Source of the DNA: Bacteroidota bacterium
Lineage (GTDB): Bacteria; Bacteroidota; Ignavibacteria; Ignavibacteriales; Ignavibacteriaceae
DNA length: 64,000 bases
NCBI GenBank assembly: GCA_021824565.1
Contig: JAKAKL010000101.1
Span: forward strand, 24,931 to 88,930
Reading direction: 5' to 3'
A model generated the notes under the pieces. The model did not search any database and was not told the origin of the DNA. It saw nothing but the letters and a program-made list of their open reading frames with translations. The first letter of the stretch is position 1; every line of letters starts with the position of its first letter. Of this stretch, positions 46,076 through 56,040 are shown one piece after another. The translations under genes and the position numbers were made by a program.

Positions 46076-47182
46076 TCATGCGGCTAATTCTTGATAAATT
46101 GAGATCAGCCGCGCTATACTTTTACTTTGCTCATATTTTTCGCATATTCTTTCTCTTGCGGCGTTTGTTAAAGACAAGCAAAGTTCTTTGTTTGTTATAA
46201 TCCTTTCAATAGCTATTGCAGCGGCTGCAGGATCGTCCGGTTCCACTAATATTCCTGTTATTTGGTCAATAATTATTTCCTTAAATCCGCCAACATTCGT
46301 AGCAACTACAGGAACTTCGCACGCATTAGCTTCTAAGATCGATACACCGAAACTCTCATTGGTAGATAAAAAAACTGCGGCATCCATCTCAGAATAATAA
46401 TTTATAGTCAGTTCATTTGGAATATATCCTGTGAAATATATGTCTTTCTCCAGACTCATTTTTTTTGCAAGACTTTTCAATTCTTTTTCCATGGTACCGG
46501 AGCCAACTATCAATAGCTTCAGAGATAATTCAGGATGTTGAGAAATTAATATCGAAAATGCTTTTATCAATTTATCAATGCAGTAAACTTTTTCTAATTT
46601 CTTTACTGTCCCTATAACTATATCATTTTTATCAAACAAACTTCGGCGTCCTGATTTTTTAAATAATTCAACATCAACTCCAAATGGAATTATATTTATT
46701 TTTTTCGTTGTATATTTTGATACTTCATCAGCCATACATTTGCTAGTTGATAAAAGCTTATCCGCTTTTTGAAAAACAAATTTGAGAATAAGTTTAGAAA
46801 GAAAATTCTTTTTAGGAAATTCGAAAACGTCAGTTCCCCATACGGAAAGAACAAAAGGATGAAAGTTTAACAATGCTCCAATCAAGCCGTAGCTTGACGC
46901 ATAATGAGCATGCACAATATCAGGTTTCCATTCGTTGATAATTTTTTTTAATGATGAAACCCCTTTTAGATATCTTAACTTGGAAATTGTGCTGTCTTTT
47001 ATTTCATCATTGCTCAATCTTAAATTTAATGACGCAGTCTTTATATTAGAATATTTTTCAAAATTGGATTCATTAAAATCAGTTAGCCCGAATAAAAATA
47101 TTTCGACCCCGGCTTCGGATAAGCCCTTAACCCATTTTAATGTGTGGGAAGACTGCGGATCAGATAATAATAAAATTTTAAT
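46076..47182 (-). CDS. Family 4 glycosyltransferase with apparent AUU start
   Basis: About 368 residues. GT-B fold; donor site with IIPFGVDVELFKKSGR, GTVKKLEKVYCIDKLIKAF and the E-x7-E motif in STNESFGVSILEANACEVPVV. Ordinary start rules give a TTG at 47017 and lose 55 residues, yet the frame upstream reads KILLLSDPQSSHTLKWVKG, the normal GT4 opening (first beta-strand and loop). No ATG, GTG or TTG occurs before it: the frame runs back to a TAA through ATC-ATC-ATT-GGA-GCG-ATT-ATT. GGAG lies five bases before the second ATT, where a start codon would be expected, so AUU initiation at 47182 is proposed. A sequencing error or a mutated start is the alternative. Confidence 0.85.
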   Translation of the reverse strand: MKILLLSDPQSSHTLKWVKGLSEAGVEIFLFGLTDFNESNFEKYSNIKTASLNLRLSNDEIKDSTISKLRYLKGVSSLKKIINEWKPDIVHAHYASSYGLIGALLNFHPFVLSVWGTDVFEFPKKNFLSKLILKFVFQKADKLLSTSKCMADEVSKYTTKKINIIPFGVDVELFKKSGRRSLFDKNDIVIGTVKKLEKVYCIDKLIKAFSILISQHPELSLKLLIVGSGTMEKELKSLAKKMSLEKDIYFTGYIPNELTINYYSEMDAAVFLSTNESFGVSILEANACEVPVVATNVGGFKEIIIDQITGILVEPDDPAAAAIAIERIITNKELCLSLTNAARERICEKYEQSKSIARLISIYQELAA

Positions 47183-47218
47183 AATCGCTCCAATGATGAT
47201 TTATTTTCAGCTCATAAT

Positions 47219-48751
47219 TTAATTCGGGTATAACATATTTATAACCGTTGAATATATTAACTTAATTGAATTCTGCTTTATTAAATAAGCATTCGTCGCG
47301 TATATTGTTAGGAAAAACAAAACACTAACAGCTATGACGATATTGCTTTTTATTTCCAGTGTGCCGATAAATATTTTTGTAATGAAATATGCAATACATG
47401 CATTGCAAAGCGAGATAAAAAAATCTTTTGAAAATTTTCTTGCAGTTTTTAATTTCACTTTGCTTAAGACATAAATAAAACTTATACCGAAGAAAACTAT
47501 ATACGTTAAAGTAGTGCTTAAAGCTAAACCATCCTGTTTAAATTTTATAACTAAAAATGCATTCAGAAAAATTTTAAGACTTATTCCGCCAGCAGTCGCT
47601 ATCATCAAAAATTTAATTGCATTTATTCCATACAGCACTTTGTTAAGTACAGAGTACGCAGAATAAAATATTAAGCTTATTCCAAATATTCTTAGGACGT
47701 TAAATGTGGTTATACTGTCTGAGGGTGTAAATTTTCCGCCTTGATAAAGGGAAGCTACTATTTCCCTTCCGAAAAAAATAAACAATATGCTTATAGGAAT
47801 GGAAATAAAATTATTCATTTCTAAACCTGTAATTATTTGGCTGCTAAGCTCATGATCTTTATGATTGTAGTAATTGTGAGAAAGCTTGGGCAATATAGCG
47901 GTAGATAAAGCGATTGAAAAAATACCTACAGGGAGCAAGAATAAGTTTTGAGCATAATTCATCGCAGCAATTCCCCCAACATCAACTTGCTTGTAAAAAA
48001 ATCTGTCTGCAATAACATAAAGTTGGCTTATCACTTCAATTATTATTATTGCTAATAAACTTACAGAAAAGTGCGAGAGTATATTACTCGGGTTTCCACT
48101 TAAGAAATAATTTATTTTTAAAACTCCTCTTGCTTTGAAAAATAAATATATGAACTGCAGAAACATACCGATTAAATACCCTAAAGGAATTATCAGAACA
48201 TTTAATGTTCCGCTAAAGATCAAAGTTAAAATAATAATTGAGATATTTATAAAGAGCTGGGAAACCGCCGGAGTTTTGAATTCATATTCGGCTTGTAAGT
48301 ATGCCGATATTATAGCGCTCGCCGAATTTAGAGGAAGAGTTAAAGACATCACCCTAAATATTTTTTCAGCCAATTGTTTTGTCTGTTCTGAAATACCCGG
48401 CTGATATAAACCTATTATTAAGTTAGAGCCGAAAAAAAATATAGACCCGATTATAAATCCAAGCAAAACAAACAGCCAAAAAATATTGTTAAAAAAATAT
48501 TTTTCGTCGCCGCCTCTTGCTTTCACCTTGCTGTAGGAAGGGATAAAATAATTCTGCCCAAGATAAATTATCCCCGTATTAACAACGGTTGGAATTACGC
48601 TTCCGATAAGATAGACATCAAAATCCTTTGAAAGCCCAAACGAATTGGCAAAAACAATTTCCCTAAAAAATCCCAGCCCTTTAGAAATTAAACTGAAGAA
48701 AACAATTATGAACGATGCCGCAGCAACTCCGGAAAATATTTTCTTAGACAT
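47219..48751 (-). CDS. MurJ/MviN-like or Wzx-like lipid-linked oligosaccharide flippase
   Basis: 510 residues with about 14 membrane helices of the MOP superfamily. The N-terminus GLGFFREIVFANSFGLSKDFDVYLIG is MurJ-like (the GxxREx4xxFG pattern), as are LPVGIFSIALSTAILPKLS and GIALSTTLTYIV-like late helices. Placed between the UDP-xylose synthase and the GT4 genes, it probably flips the polysaccharide repeat unit across the inner membrane rather than lipid II, although a MurJ role cannot be excluded from sequence alone. Confidence 0.9.
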   Translation of the reverse strand: MSKKIFSGVAAASFIIVFFSLISKGLGFFREIVFANSFGLSKDFDVYLIGSVIPTVVNTGIIYLGQNYFIPSYSKVKARGGDEKYFFNNIFWLFVLLGFIIGSIFFFGSNLIIGLYQPGISEQTKQLAEKIFRVMSLTLPLNSASAIISAYLQAEYEFKTPAVSQLFINISIIILTLIFSGTLNVLIIPLGYLIGMFLQFIYLFFKARGVLKINYFLSGNPSNILSHFSVSLLAIIIIEVISQLYVIADRFFYKQVDVGGIAAMNYAQNLFLLPVGIFSIALSTAILPKLSHNYYNHKDHELSSQIITGLEMNNFISIPISILFIFFGREIVASLYQGGKFTPSDSITTFNVLRIFGISLIFYSAYSVLNKVLYGINAIKFLMIATAGGISLKIFLNAFLVIKFKQDGLALSTTLTYIVFFGISFIYVLSKVKLKTARKFSKDFFISLCNACIAYFITKIFIGTLEIKSNIVIAVSVLFFLTIYATNAYLIKQNSIKLIYSTVINMLYPN

Positions 48752-48754
48752 TTG

Positions 48755-49705
48755 CTAAGTGTTCCGTTTAACTTCTCGCTTAAAATATTCCAATGTAATT
48801 TTCAGTCCTTCTGTTCTGTCAATTTTAGGCTCCCAGCCTAAAATATTTTTTGCTCTGTCAATATTAGGCTGCCTAATCTTCGGATCATCTTCCGGCAGTT
48901 CTTTATAAGATATTTTGCTTCTAGAACCAGTTATGATAATTACTTCTTCAGCAAATTCTTTTATTGTTATTTCAGCAGGGTTTCCTATGTTCACCGGATT
49001 TATCTCATTTGACATCAGAAGTTTGAAAATTCCATCCACTAAATCGGAGACATAACAAAAGCTTCTCGTCTGTGAACCATCACCAAAAACAGTTAAGTCT
49101 TCACCACGCAAAGCCTGACCGACAAAAGCCGGCAGCACTCTTCCGTCATCTAGTCTCATACGCGGACCGTAAGTATTAAATATCCTTACTATTCTTGTAT
49201 CAACACCATGGTAGCGATGATAAGCCATCGTCATAGCCTCAGCAAATCTCTTTGCTTCGTCGTAAACACCGCGCGGACCTATGGGATTCACATTTCCCCA
49301 ATAATCTTCAGTTTGAGGATGTACATTTGGATCGCCGTACACTTCAGATGTAGAAGCCAGCAGCATCCTTGATTTTTTTTCTTTGGCTAATCCCAAAACT
49401 TTATGCGTTCCTAAAGAACCTACTTTTAAAGTTTGAATGGGCAGTTTTAAATAATCAATCGGACTTGCCGGCGATGCAAAGTGAAGGATATAATCAATTC
49501 TTCCAGGGAGAAAAATATAATTTGTAATATCGTGCTTGACAAAGGAAAAATCTTCATTACCCGATAGATGAGCTATGTTATTTATATTCCCCGTAATAAG
49601 GTTATCAAGCGCAATAACACTAAAACCTTCTTTTAATAATCTGTCACATAAATGTGAGCCTAAAAAGCCGGCACCGCCGGTAACTACTGCTGTTGGCTTA
49701 AACAA
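48755..49705 (-). CDS. UDP-glucuronate decarboxylase (UDP-xylose synthase)
   Basis: NAD-dependent SDR of 316 residues converting UDP-glucuronate to UDP-xylose. Cofactor motif [12 protein letters not shown], active site YDEAKR (Tyr and Lys), and the segment [19 protein letters not shown], which is close to a signature of this enzyme. It would provide xylose for the locus; UDP-glucose dehydrogenase, which makes its substrate, is not in the window. The same UDP-glucuronate could serve a uronate polymer acted on by the C5-epimerase-like protein four genes downstream. Confidence 0.95.
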   Translation of the reverse strand: MFKPTAVVTGGAGFLGSHLCDRLLKEGFSVIALDNLITGNINNIAHLSGNEDFSFVKHDITNYIFLPGRIDYILHFASPASPIDYLKLPIQTLKVGSLGTHKVLGLAKEKKSRMLLASTSEVYGDPNVHPQTEDYWGNVNPIGPRGVYDEAKRFAEAMTMAYHRYHGVDTRIVRIFNTYGPRMRLDDGRVLPAFVGQALRGEDLTVFGDGSQTRSFCYVSDLVDGIFKLLMSNEINPVNIGNPAEITIKEFAEEVIIITGSRSKISYKELPEDDPKIRQPNIDRAKNILGWEPKIDRTEGLKITLEYFKREVKRNT

Positions 49706-49706
49706 T

Positions 49707-50855
49707 TTATTCCTCCTTCACATTATTTCTATAAATAAAAATTTTTCTTTCTTTCATCAACGTAAATATACACATCATTATAAAAATTGAAATCCCGCCT
49801 GTTACGGTCGCAAAAATTAATCTTGGCGATGAAGCCTTCAGCGGAGGAATTGCCGCATCAAGAACCTGAACCGTTGGAACATCTTTGTTCTCTTGTATTT
49901 TTTCCTTATAGTATTGCTGCTGCAGCATTGAATAAACTTCATTTTGAATTTTTACTTCGCGCAGCAAATCTGTCAGCCGTTTCCCCAGTTCAGGCATATT
50001 CTTAAAATTCAGTAAGTAATCTTGATTGTCGATTTCCATCTTTGCATATTGTTCTTTTAGCTGCGCAAGCTTATTCTTCAAAGAAAGTAAAGCCCTGTTA
50101 TTTGATCTCAGATTATTTTCCAGTCCACCAATTTCTATTTCAGTTTTTACTATTTCGGTTCTAATGCCGGCAGCCGCATCAATTGCAGCATTAACCTGCT
50201 GCGGCAGTGAAACAGTTTTGTTTTTCTCTTGGAACTTCATTAACTCGTTCTCGACCGAATCAAGGTTTGCTTTAGTCTGCACTAGCTGCACTTCAATGAA
50301 CTCCCTTGTTTTCTTTGCTTTTGAAATTAATTTTTCTCTATTTAAAGAATCTAACGCCTCTGCAAAGCTGTTTGATAAATTTGCCGACAAATTTTTAACT
50401 TTATCAATTTGACCGGTAAACAATGGGAATAAAGAACTTGAAACATCTACGCTTAATGAAATTATTCTTTCTTTTGAAACTTCAACATTTAAATTATTAT
50501 CTAATTTTTCAGCAGCTTTAACTTCATTGTTCATATTGTAAAATTTAAGCAGATCATTTTTGTTAATAACATATATAGCAGCCGATCTGCTCTTTAATAT
50601 TTCTGTGTAAAGCTGCGAATTGGCAGTTGGGCTTCCGCTCATTAGCAAGTCAGAAAAATCCTGTCCGCCTAATAAGCTTTCGACGCCGCTTAAATGATTA
50701 TCTTCATCCGGAGGAAGTATTGTTACCTTCGATCTGTAAGTTACAGGATATACAAGCAATAAAATTAAAAAAAGGAAAAGAACAGCTAATGCTGTGATTT
50801 TTAGAATTCTAACTTTGTGTGTTAAAATTATATTTATTATTTCATGATAGCTCAT
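49707..50855 (-). CDS. Chain-length determinant (Wzz/PCP) protein
   Basis: 382 residues of polysaccharide co-polymerase type: an N-terminal membrane helix (about 20-40, [15 protein letters not shown]) followed by [12 protein letters not shown], a long helical and coiled-coil periplasmic domain (about 160-310), and a second helix near the C-terminus (about 345-365) preceded by Pro-rich [15 protein letters not shown]. No tyrosine kinase domain is attached. Two bases from the Wza-like gene. It sets chain length in Wzx/Wzy-type systems. Confidence 0.92.
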   Translation of the reverse strand: MSYHEIINIILTHKVRILKITALAVLFLFLILLLVYPVTYRSKVTILPPDEDNHLSGVESLLGGQDFSDLLMSGSPTANSQLYTEILKSRSAAIYVINKNDLLKFYNMNNEVKAAEKLDNNLNVEVSKERIISLSVDVSSSLFPLFTGQIDKVKNLSANLSNSFAEALDSLNREKLISKAKKTREFIEVQLVQTKANLDSVENELMKFQEKNKTVSLPQQVNAAIDAAAGIRTEIVKTEIEIGGLENNLRSNNRALLSLKNKLAQLKEQYAKMEIDNQDYLLNFKNMPELGKRLTDLLREVKIQNEVYSMLQQQYYKEKIQENKDVPTVQVLDAAIPPLKASSPRLIFATVTGGISIFIMMCIFTLMKERKIFIYRNNVKEE

Positions 50856-50857
50856 TT

Positions 50858-52453
50858 CTATTTCCTTGATGCTACAATTATAGCCACGGTAGCGGCTACT
50901 ATAGATGCCACTTCGCCAACGACCTGCAATGAAGTTGTGAACACATCCCAGAACCTTGGTGCTGGCGGGTTTTCCGGCACCCAGATTTCATCTCCAGGAT
51001 TCAGCGAGTCAATATCGCTTGCATAAATCCATTCGCCGCTGTTTGCTCTTATAACCCTTACATCATTTTCTTTTGCACGCCAGCCGTAACCGCCGGCTAG
51101 TTTAATATAATCTTTTACCGTCAAATCTTTTTGATAAATAATATTTCCAGGGTTTACCACCTGTCCGATTAATGTTATATAATTCTTAGCTTCCGGAATT
51201 TCTATTACATCACCTTTCTTTAAAATAATATTTTCGGATTCATTATTCTTCCTGAATAATTCAACGAAATCAACCACAACTTTTCCTTCACGTTCTCTTG
51301 ATTTGGCTTTAAAATAATCGTACTCATCGTCAGTCATATCTTTACGCGGAATTTGTTTGAGCCTTTCAAATTCCGGATCATATTCTACAGTTCCCATTGT
51401 TCTGGTTAAAGAAGCATCTTTAAGCGAAGCATCTTTTATAAATCCGCCTGCTTCGTTTATAATATCTTTTAGAGTTGTTTTGTCTTCAATAATTTTGTAA
51501 AAGCCGGGATATTTTACCCAGCCCCGCACATCAACATAATTATAAATAAAATAGTGCGGCAGTTTCCTCACGAAAACTTGATCGTTATTGTCAAGAATTA
51601 TTTTTTTTGAAACTAGATCGGCGTTTGAATAATAAAGGCTGTATTGATTAAAGGCATTTTTGTCAAACTTAACTATTTCTATTGAATCTGTTTTGGCACC
51701 GGTTATAAAACCGCCAGCAAGTTCGATTAAACCTTCCGCCGATTCTTCTGGCAGGTATTCGTACACACCCGGATATTTAACTTCGCCATAAATCGAAACA
51801 ACCTTATCAACCTTGTCTACAATTACTGCGCTGCCTTCTTCAAGCAACGGATTATTATTTCTATCAGCGAATCTTAAATATTTTAAGAGGTCGTAACTTT
51901 TCTTAATCCCGTTGGTATTTACAATTTCTATGTCTCTAAGATTTGATGTTTTATTTAATCCTTCGGAAGCTGATATCAAATCTATCAGTCTGGAATTTCC
52001 GGGCAGTACAAATGTATCTGTTTTTCTAACATCGCCGAGCAATGAAACTTTTATTCTCTTCAGATCAGCTAAAGAAATTTGAATGTCAACATTTTTGAAA
52101 TAATCGTTTATTTCTTTTTTTATTTTTGACTTTGCAACATCGAGAGTACAGTTTTTAAGATCGATTAATCCGACTTTGGGAAGAAAAATATTTCCTTCCT
52201 GGCTTATCGTAAGATTATAATCTAATTCTTGAATACCGCTGATAGAAATAAATAATCTGTCTCCCGGTCCCAAAATATATTCATGTTCGTTTATAATTCC
52301 GTCGCTCGCGGTCGAAACAAAGTTTTGCATGTAAGTGGAATCATTTTTAAAAGTAAGGTTTCTTTCTTGATAATTAGGCAGGGTTTGAGCAAATAGTATT
52401 GTCCAAGAAGCAATTAAGCCAAAGCTCAGAGATAATAAATTTATAGATTTCAA
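50858..52453 (-). CDS. Wza-like polysaccharide export protein with SLBB domains
   Basis: 531 residues. Sec signal (ILFAQ, about residue 23) without the lipobox Cys of E. coli Wza. The polysaccharide export domain begins with EYILGPGDRLFISISG; three to four SLBB modules follow (VSLLGDVRKTDTFVLPGN, VSIYGEVKYPGVYEYLPE, VDVRGWVKYPGFYKI, ITLIGQVVNPGNIIY). A hydrophobic helix close to the C-terminus (about 505-528) takes the place of the amphipathic pore helix. First gene of the polysaccharide operon; 81 bp separate it from ftsX. It would form the outer membrane or periplasmic export conduit. Confidence 0.93.
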   Translation of the reverse strand: MKSINLLSLSFGLIASWTILFAQTLPNYQERNLTFKNDSTYMQNFVSTASDGIINEHEYILGPGDRLFISISGIQELDYNLTISQEGNIFLPKVGLIDLKNCTLDVAKSKIKKEINDYFKNVDIQISLADLKRIKVSLLGDVRKTDTFVLPGNSRLIDLISASEGLNKTSNLRDIEIVNTNGIKKSYDLLKYLRFADRNNNPLLEEGSAVIVDKVDKVVSIYGEVKYPGVYEYLPEESAEGLIELAGGFITGAKTDSIEIVKFDKNAFNQYSLYYSNADLVSKKIILDNNDQVFVRKLPHYFIYNYVDVRGWVKYPGFYKIIEDKTTLKDIINEAGGFIKDASLKDASLTRTMGTVEYDPEFERLKQIPRKDMTDDEYDYFKAKSREREGKVVVDFVELFRKNNESENIILKKGDVIEIPEAKNYITLIGQVVNPGNIIYQKDLTVKDYIKLAGGYGWRAKENDVRVIRANSGEWIYASDIDSLNPGDEIWVPENPPAPRFWDVFTTSLQVVGEVASIVAATVAIIVASRK

Positions 52454-52534
52454 ATTTAAGTTAAACCCAATTTACTTATAAAATACGAATCCTAATGAAA
52501 TTTTTGCTCAAAATTAGCAAAACAAAGTTTTACT

Positions 52535-53398
52535 TCAAATCTTCAAAGTAATTTTTCTTAATGAAAAAATACTGACTATAAATCCTAACAATGGTCCTAT
52601 CGCAAGCAAAAGCAGAATATTATAAATATTATTTAAGTTAATTGAAGCCGGCAATGTCAAAAAATTATTAAAGTAAAACTGAACAGCCTTAAATATAATT
52701 AAAGCAATCAGCCCTGATAACAGTCCGGCAAAAATACAATTTAATATGATCGGAATTTTTATGGTTGAAAGTCTTGCGCCTACCAGCTTCATTGTTTCAA
52801 GTTCATCGTACTTCCCCTTAACAATTAACTTAACGGTGCTGTAAACAATGTAGATCGATATGAAAAGCAATATTATTGCAATTACAAAAACATATTTTTT
52901 TATTCTGCTTAGATAATTAAGAAGTTTATAAATAAATTGCTGCTGAAAAACCACTTCATCAACGCCGTCCAGTTTAGATAATGACGCCGTTATTTTATTC
53001 AGCGAATCCTTGTCGGCATATTGACCTTTCAATGTAATGGTAAACGATGCCGGCAGCGGATTGTAATCAAGCAGTTTTCTAAAATCTTCGCCGGTTTCCT
53101 TTATAAAATTTTGCGCTGCTTCTTCTTTGTTAATAAATGTAACTGAATTAATATAAATCTTCTTTTTAAGCACAGACTTTATCTGGGCAATAAAATTTTG
53201 AGATACTGAATCCTTAAGAAAAATATTAATGCTGATATTTTGTTTGAGATTGTTCTGAAGCTGCCCGGAAATTTCAATTGTTAATATCGACGCTGAAATT
53301 AACAATACAGAAATGCTTGTTGATATTAGAGATAAAATAAAAGATGACTTTGCTCTTCCTATTAGCTTGAGAGACTCTTTTATCCAGAAATAGATCAT
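52535..53398 (-). CDS. ftsX: Cell division protein FtsX (permease-like)
   Basis: 287 residues. Four membrane helices in the FtsX/MacB pattern: one at about 20-42, then an extracellular domain (about 45-160, with NISINIFLKDSVSQ and INKEEAAQNFIKETGEDF), and three more from about 170 on, with the cytoplasmic motif KGKYDELETMKLVGA between helices two and three. With FtsE it controls peptidoglycan hydrolases at the division site. ftsE is not adjacent here, which is common in Bacteroidota. Confidence 0.92.
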   Translation of the reverse strand: MIYFWIKESLKLIGRAKSSFILSLISTSISVLLISASILTIEISGQLQNNLKQNISINIFLKDSVSQNFIAQIKSVLKKKIYINSVTFINKEEAAQNFIKETGEDFRKLLDYNPLPASFTITLKGQYADKDSLNKITASLSKLDGVDEVVFQQQFIYKLLNYLSRIKKYVFVIAIILLFISIYIVYSTVKLIVKGKYDELETMKLVGARLSTIKIPIILNCIFAGLLSGLIALIIFKAVQFYFNNFLTLPASINLNNIYNILLLLAIGPLLGFIVSIFSLRKITLKI

Positions 53399-53485
53399 AA
53401 ACTTTCTTTTATTTTTATTTCAAACATAACTAAAAATAAAGACATGGGAAATTATCGTTGCTATTCCTTTTCGTTTTTTATTTAC

Positions 53486-53788
53486 TCAGGCTTTACCTCT
53501 AATCTTTTTTGACCACCATCTTAAGCCCACAAATAAGAATCTCCAGTCTTTGAAAAATTCCGGAGGCTTTCCTTCAAATGCATGACCTACAAACTGAAAT
53601 AACCAACCGGTAATAAACATTATTACAGGCAGAATCCAAATGTTCTTTAAAAATATGCTCAATAAAAAAATGGGTATCGAAGCTGCTATCAGCGGGATTC
53701 CGATCGTATGACAAAATCTATTAACCGGATGCTGGTGGCTTGCTGAATATTCTTTTATCCATTCTTCCCATGATCTGTTAAAAAACAT
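53486..53788 (-). CDS. DUF962/Mpo1-like membrane protein
   Basis: 100 residues with two to three hydrophobic helices. The N-terminus SWEEWIKEYSASHQHPVNRF has the His-Pro and later HTIG and VGHAFEGKPP motifs of the DUF962 (YGL010w/Mpo1-like) family, in which conserved His residues are thought to bind iron; the yeast relative is a dioxygenase for 2-hydroxy fatty acids. Whether this bacterial protein has that activity is unknown. Single gene. Confidence 0.85.
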   Translation of the reverse strand: MFFNRSWEEWIKEYSASHQHPVNRFCHTIGIPLIAASIPIFLLSIFLKNIWILPVIMFITGWLFQFVGHAFEGKPPEFFKDWRFLFVGLRWWSKKIRGKA

Positions 53789-53881
53789 CTTGCGCCTTTC
53801 TTTTTATGAAAAGATAATTAAAAGCAAGCAGAAATAAATTAACTTAAATTACATTCTAACTAAATTAAAGGCTCGGGTCAA

Positions 53882-54367
53882 TCAGCCTATCGTTAATTCA
53901 AAAGCCCTGTCAACTCGTTCGTTTATTTCATGCGGTGTAACTTCAACAAAGCCATATTTTTTATATAATGCTATTGCTTCTTTAAGCGGAGAAATCGTTT
54001 CTAAAAAAATCTTGCGAAATCCTTTTTCAATTGCGATGCTTATTGCGCTCTTAAGCATAAAATTTCCAATCCCTTTCCCTCTTAAATCTTTCCTCAAATA
54101 CATTTTCCTCAATTCGCAAATATTTCTGTCAATAGAATAAAGACCAAAAGTCCCGACAATTTCATTCTCAACATTAATTACGACAGAGAAAACGCCGTTA
54201 TTCTCAGTATAAAATCTTTCAATGTCGCTTAAGTCTCTGTCTCTTCCAGTTTCATCCGGGGTTAATCCGTACTCTCTGAGAACTGTAAACACCACTTCTT
54301 TAATATAATAAGTATCCTTGTTATCGGCTTGTCTTATTACGAACTGATCGAAGGTAAACCGCGCCAT
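53882..54367 (-). CDS. GNAT-family N-acetyltransferase
   Basis: 161 residues, one GNAT domain. The acetyl-CoA loop motif LRKDLRGKGIGNFMLKSAI (RxxGxG/A) and the strands before and after (ICELRKMYL, IFLETISPLKEAIALYKKYG) are clear. FVEVTPHEI closes the domain. The substrate is not predictable. It stands alone, with 57 bp to the thiolase start. Confidence 0.9.
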   Translation of the reverse strand: MARFTFDQFVIRQADNKDTYYIKEVVFTVLREYGLTPDETGRDRDLSDIERFYTENNGVFSVVINVENEIVGTFGLYSIDRNICELRKMYLRKDLRGKGIGNFMLKSAISIAIEKGFRKIFLETISPLKEAIALYKKYGFVEVTPHEINERVDRAFELTIG

Positions 54368-54424
54368 ATTCTTCTATTGTGTTTGTCTCAAGAGATTAAA
54401 ACTGGACTTCACACTTTTTGTTTT

Positions 54425-55597
54425 TTATCTTTTAACGATCAGAGCTGAAGCCTCTCCGCCGCCTATGCATAACGAAGCAAGTCCGTATTTAGAATTTCTT
54501 CTTTTCATTTCATAAAGGAGTGTTGTAAGTATTCTCGCACCACTCGCGCCAATTGGGTGCCCCAATGCTACGGCGCCGCCGTTCACATTTACATTCTCTG
54601 CTGATAAGCCCAAAAGTTTATTGACTGCTAAGGAGACTACTGCAAAGGCTTCATTAATTTCAAATAAGTCTATTTGATTAATTTCCATCTTAGCTTTTGC
54701 TAATACTTTTTTAATCGCATCGGCAGGAGCGGTTGTAAATTCAACAGGAGCCTTTGCCGCGGAACTTTGTGCTACAATTTCAGCTAAAGGAGAAAATCCT
54801 AATTCTTTTGCTTTATCTTCAGACATAACTAAAACGGCAGCAGCGCCGTCGTTTATACTCGATGCATTCGCAGCAGTAACAACTCCATTTTTATCAAATA
54901 CAGGCTTCAGCATTGGAAGCTTTTCAAAATTAACTTTTGACGGCTCTTCGTCGTTAATAAATTTTGCTTCTCCTGATTTTGATTTAATAGTCACCTGAAT
55001 AATCTCATCATTAAATCTCCCTTCTTTTTGAGCAGCGAGTGCTCGATTATAAGAGAGAACAGCAAATGCGTCAAGTTCTTCTCTCGTAAAATGAAAATCT
55101 TTAGCACACGATTCGGCGCAAACTCCCATATGAACATTGTCATAAGCGTCTACCAAACCGTCCACCAAAACTGTATCCAGGATTGCTCCGTTCCCAAGTC
55201 TGTACCCATTTCTTGCATTTTGTAAAACGTATGGAGCGTTGGTCATACTTTCCTGTCCACCGGCTATAATAACTTCTGCATCTCCGCATGCAATCGCTTG
55301 ATGCGCCAGCATTACGGCTTTCAATCCGCTGCCGCACATTTTATTAATTGTCAGACATTCCGTTTTATTCGGAAGACCTGCATATAGAGCTGCCTGCCTC
55401 GCCGGCGCCTGTCCTAAGCCTGCCGTTAAAACATTTCCCATTATGACTTCGTCAATTAAATTTTTATTTATCATGGATTCATCAAGAACTGCTTTTATGG
55501 CGATACTGCCTAATTGTGGGGCGGTATAACTGCTTAGTGCTCCGTTAAAGGCTCCTATTGGAGTTCTTTTGGCGTGTGTGATTACTACTTTTTTCAT
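54425..55597 (-). CDS. Acetyl-CoA C-acetyltransferase (thiolase)
   Basis: 390 residues. Catalytic Cys88 (INKMCGSGLKA), His347 (ALGHPIGASGA) and Cys377 (LCIGGGEA) match the biosynthetic thiolase family, which condenses two acetyl-CoA or cleaves acetoacetyl-CoA. Start KKVVITHAKRTPIGAF is typical. No hydroxyacyl-CoA dehydrogenase or CoA transferase gene is adjacent, so the pathway (ketogenesis, beta-oxidation) is open. Confidence 0.96.
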   Translation of the reverse strand: MKKVVITHAKRTPIGAFNGALSSYTAPQLGSIAIKAVLDESMINKNLIDEVIMGNVLTAGLGQAPARQAALYAGLPNKTECLTINKMCGSGLKAVMLAHQAIACGDAEVIIAGGQESMTNAPYVLQNARNGYRLGNGAILDTVLVDGLVDAYDNVHMGVCAESCAKDFHFTREELDAFAVLSYNRALAAQKEGRFNDEIIQVTIKSKSGEAKFINDEEPSKVNFEKLPMLKPVFDKNGVVTAANASSINDGAAAVLVMSEDKAKELGFSPLAEIVAQSSAAKAPVEFTTAPADAIKKVLAKAKMEINQIDLFEINEAFAVVSLAVNKLLGLSAENVNVNGGAVALGHPIGASGARILTTLLYEMKRRNSKYGLASLCIGGGEASALIVKR

Positions 55598-55744
55598 CTT
55601 GTTTCCCTAAAAAATTTTTTGAATAGTTTTAAGATTATAATTTATAATGATGGAAAACTTAAATATCCTTTTATGGAAAGTCAATTGCAGAGTAGTCTGT
55701 TAATTGAAATTTTGAAAATTGAAATATTATCAATTAAAAAAGGA

Positions 55745-55999
55745 TTAATTCTTTAGTTCTTTACCAAACTTTTCTGTTAACTCCATCAGTGCTTCCATGT
55801 TTTTAACATATTGCACTTCATCGATTGTTTTCTCATCGGAAGAAAGGATTAGTTCATTTATTTGTTTCAAATTTTCTTTAAATGTTTCAAAGTGCTCGCG
55901 CAGTTCAGGTATCTTATCCAAAATATCTTTGTGCAGTTCGAAAAATGTAAGCACCCTGTTAAACATTTCATAGTGCGCTCTTTGATCATCTGTTAACAT
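55745..55999 (-). CDS. Small helical protein of unknown function
   Basis: 84 residues, cytoplasmic, rich in Glu, Lys and Leu and predicted to be nearly all alpha-helix with coiled-coil character. No recognised domain. A strong ribosome site (GGAGG) stands just before the ATG. It starts 42 bp after the PAS histidine kinase gene on the same strand, so it may be co-transcribed and serve that signalling system, but this is only position-based. Confidence 0.75.
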   Translation of the reverse strand: MLTDDQRAHYEMFNRVLTFFELHKDILDKIPELREHFETFKENLKQINELILSSDEKTIDEVQYVKNMEALMELTEKFGKELKN

Positions 56000-56040
56000 A
56001 CATTCCTCCGTTATAATGTTGTTATATAGAAACTAATTTT

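Noticed and set aside
47017..47019. TTG as the start of the GT4 gene
   Set aside because: It would remove the conserved first strand and loop of the GT-B fold, which are encoded in frame upstream.
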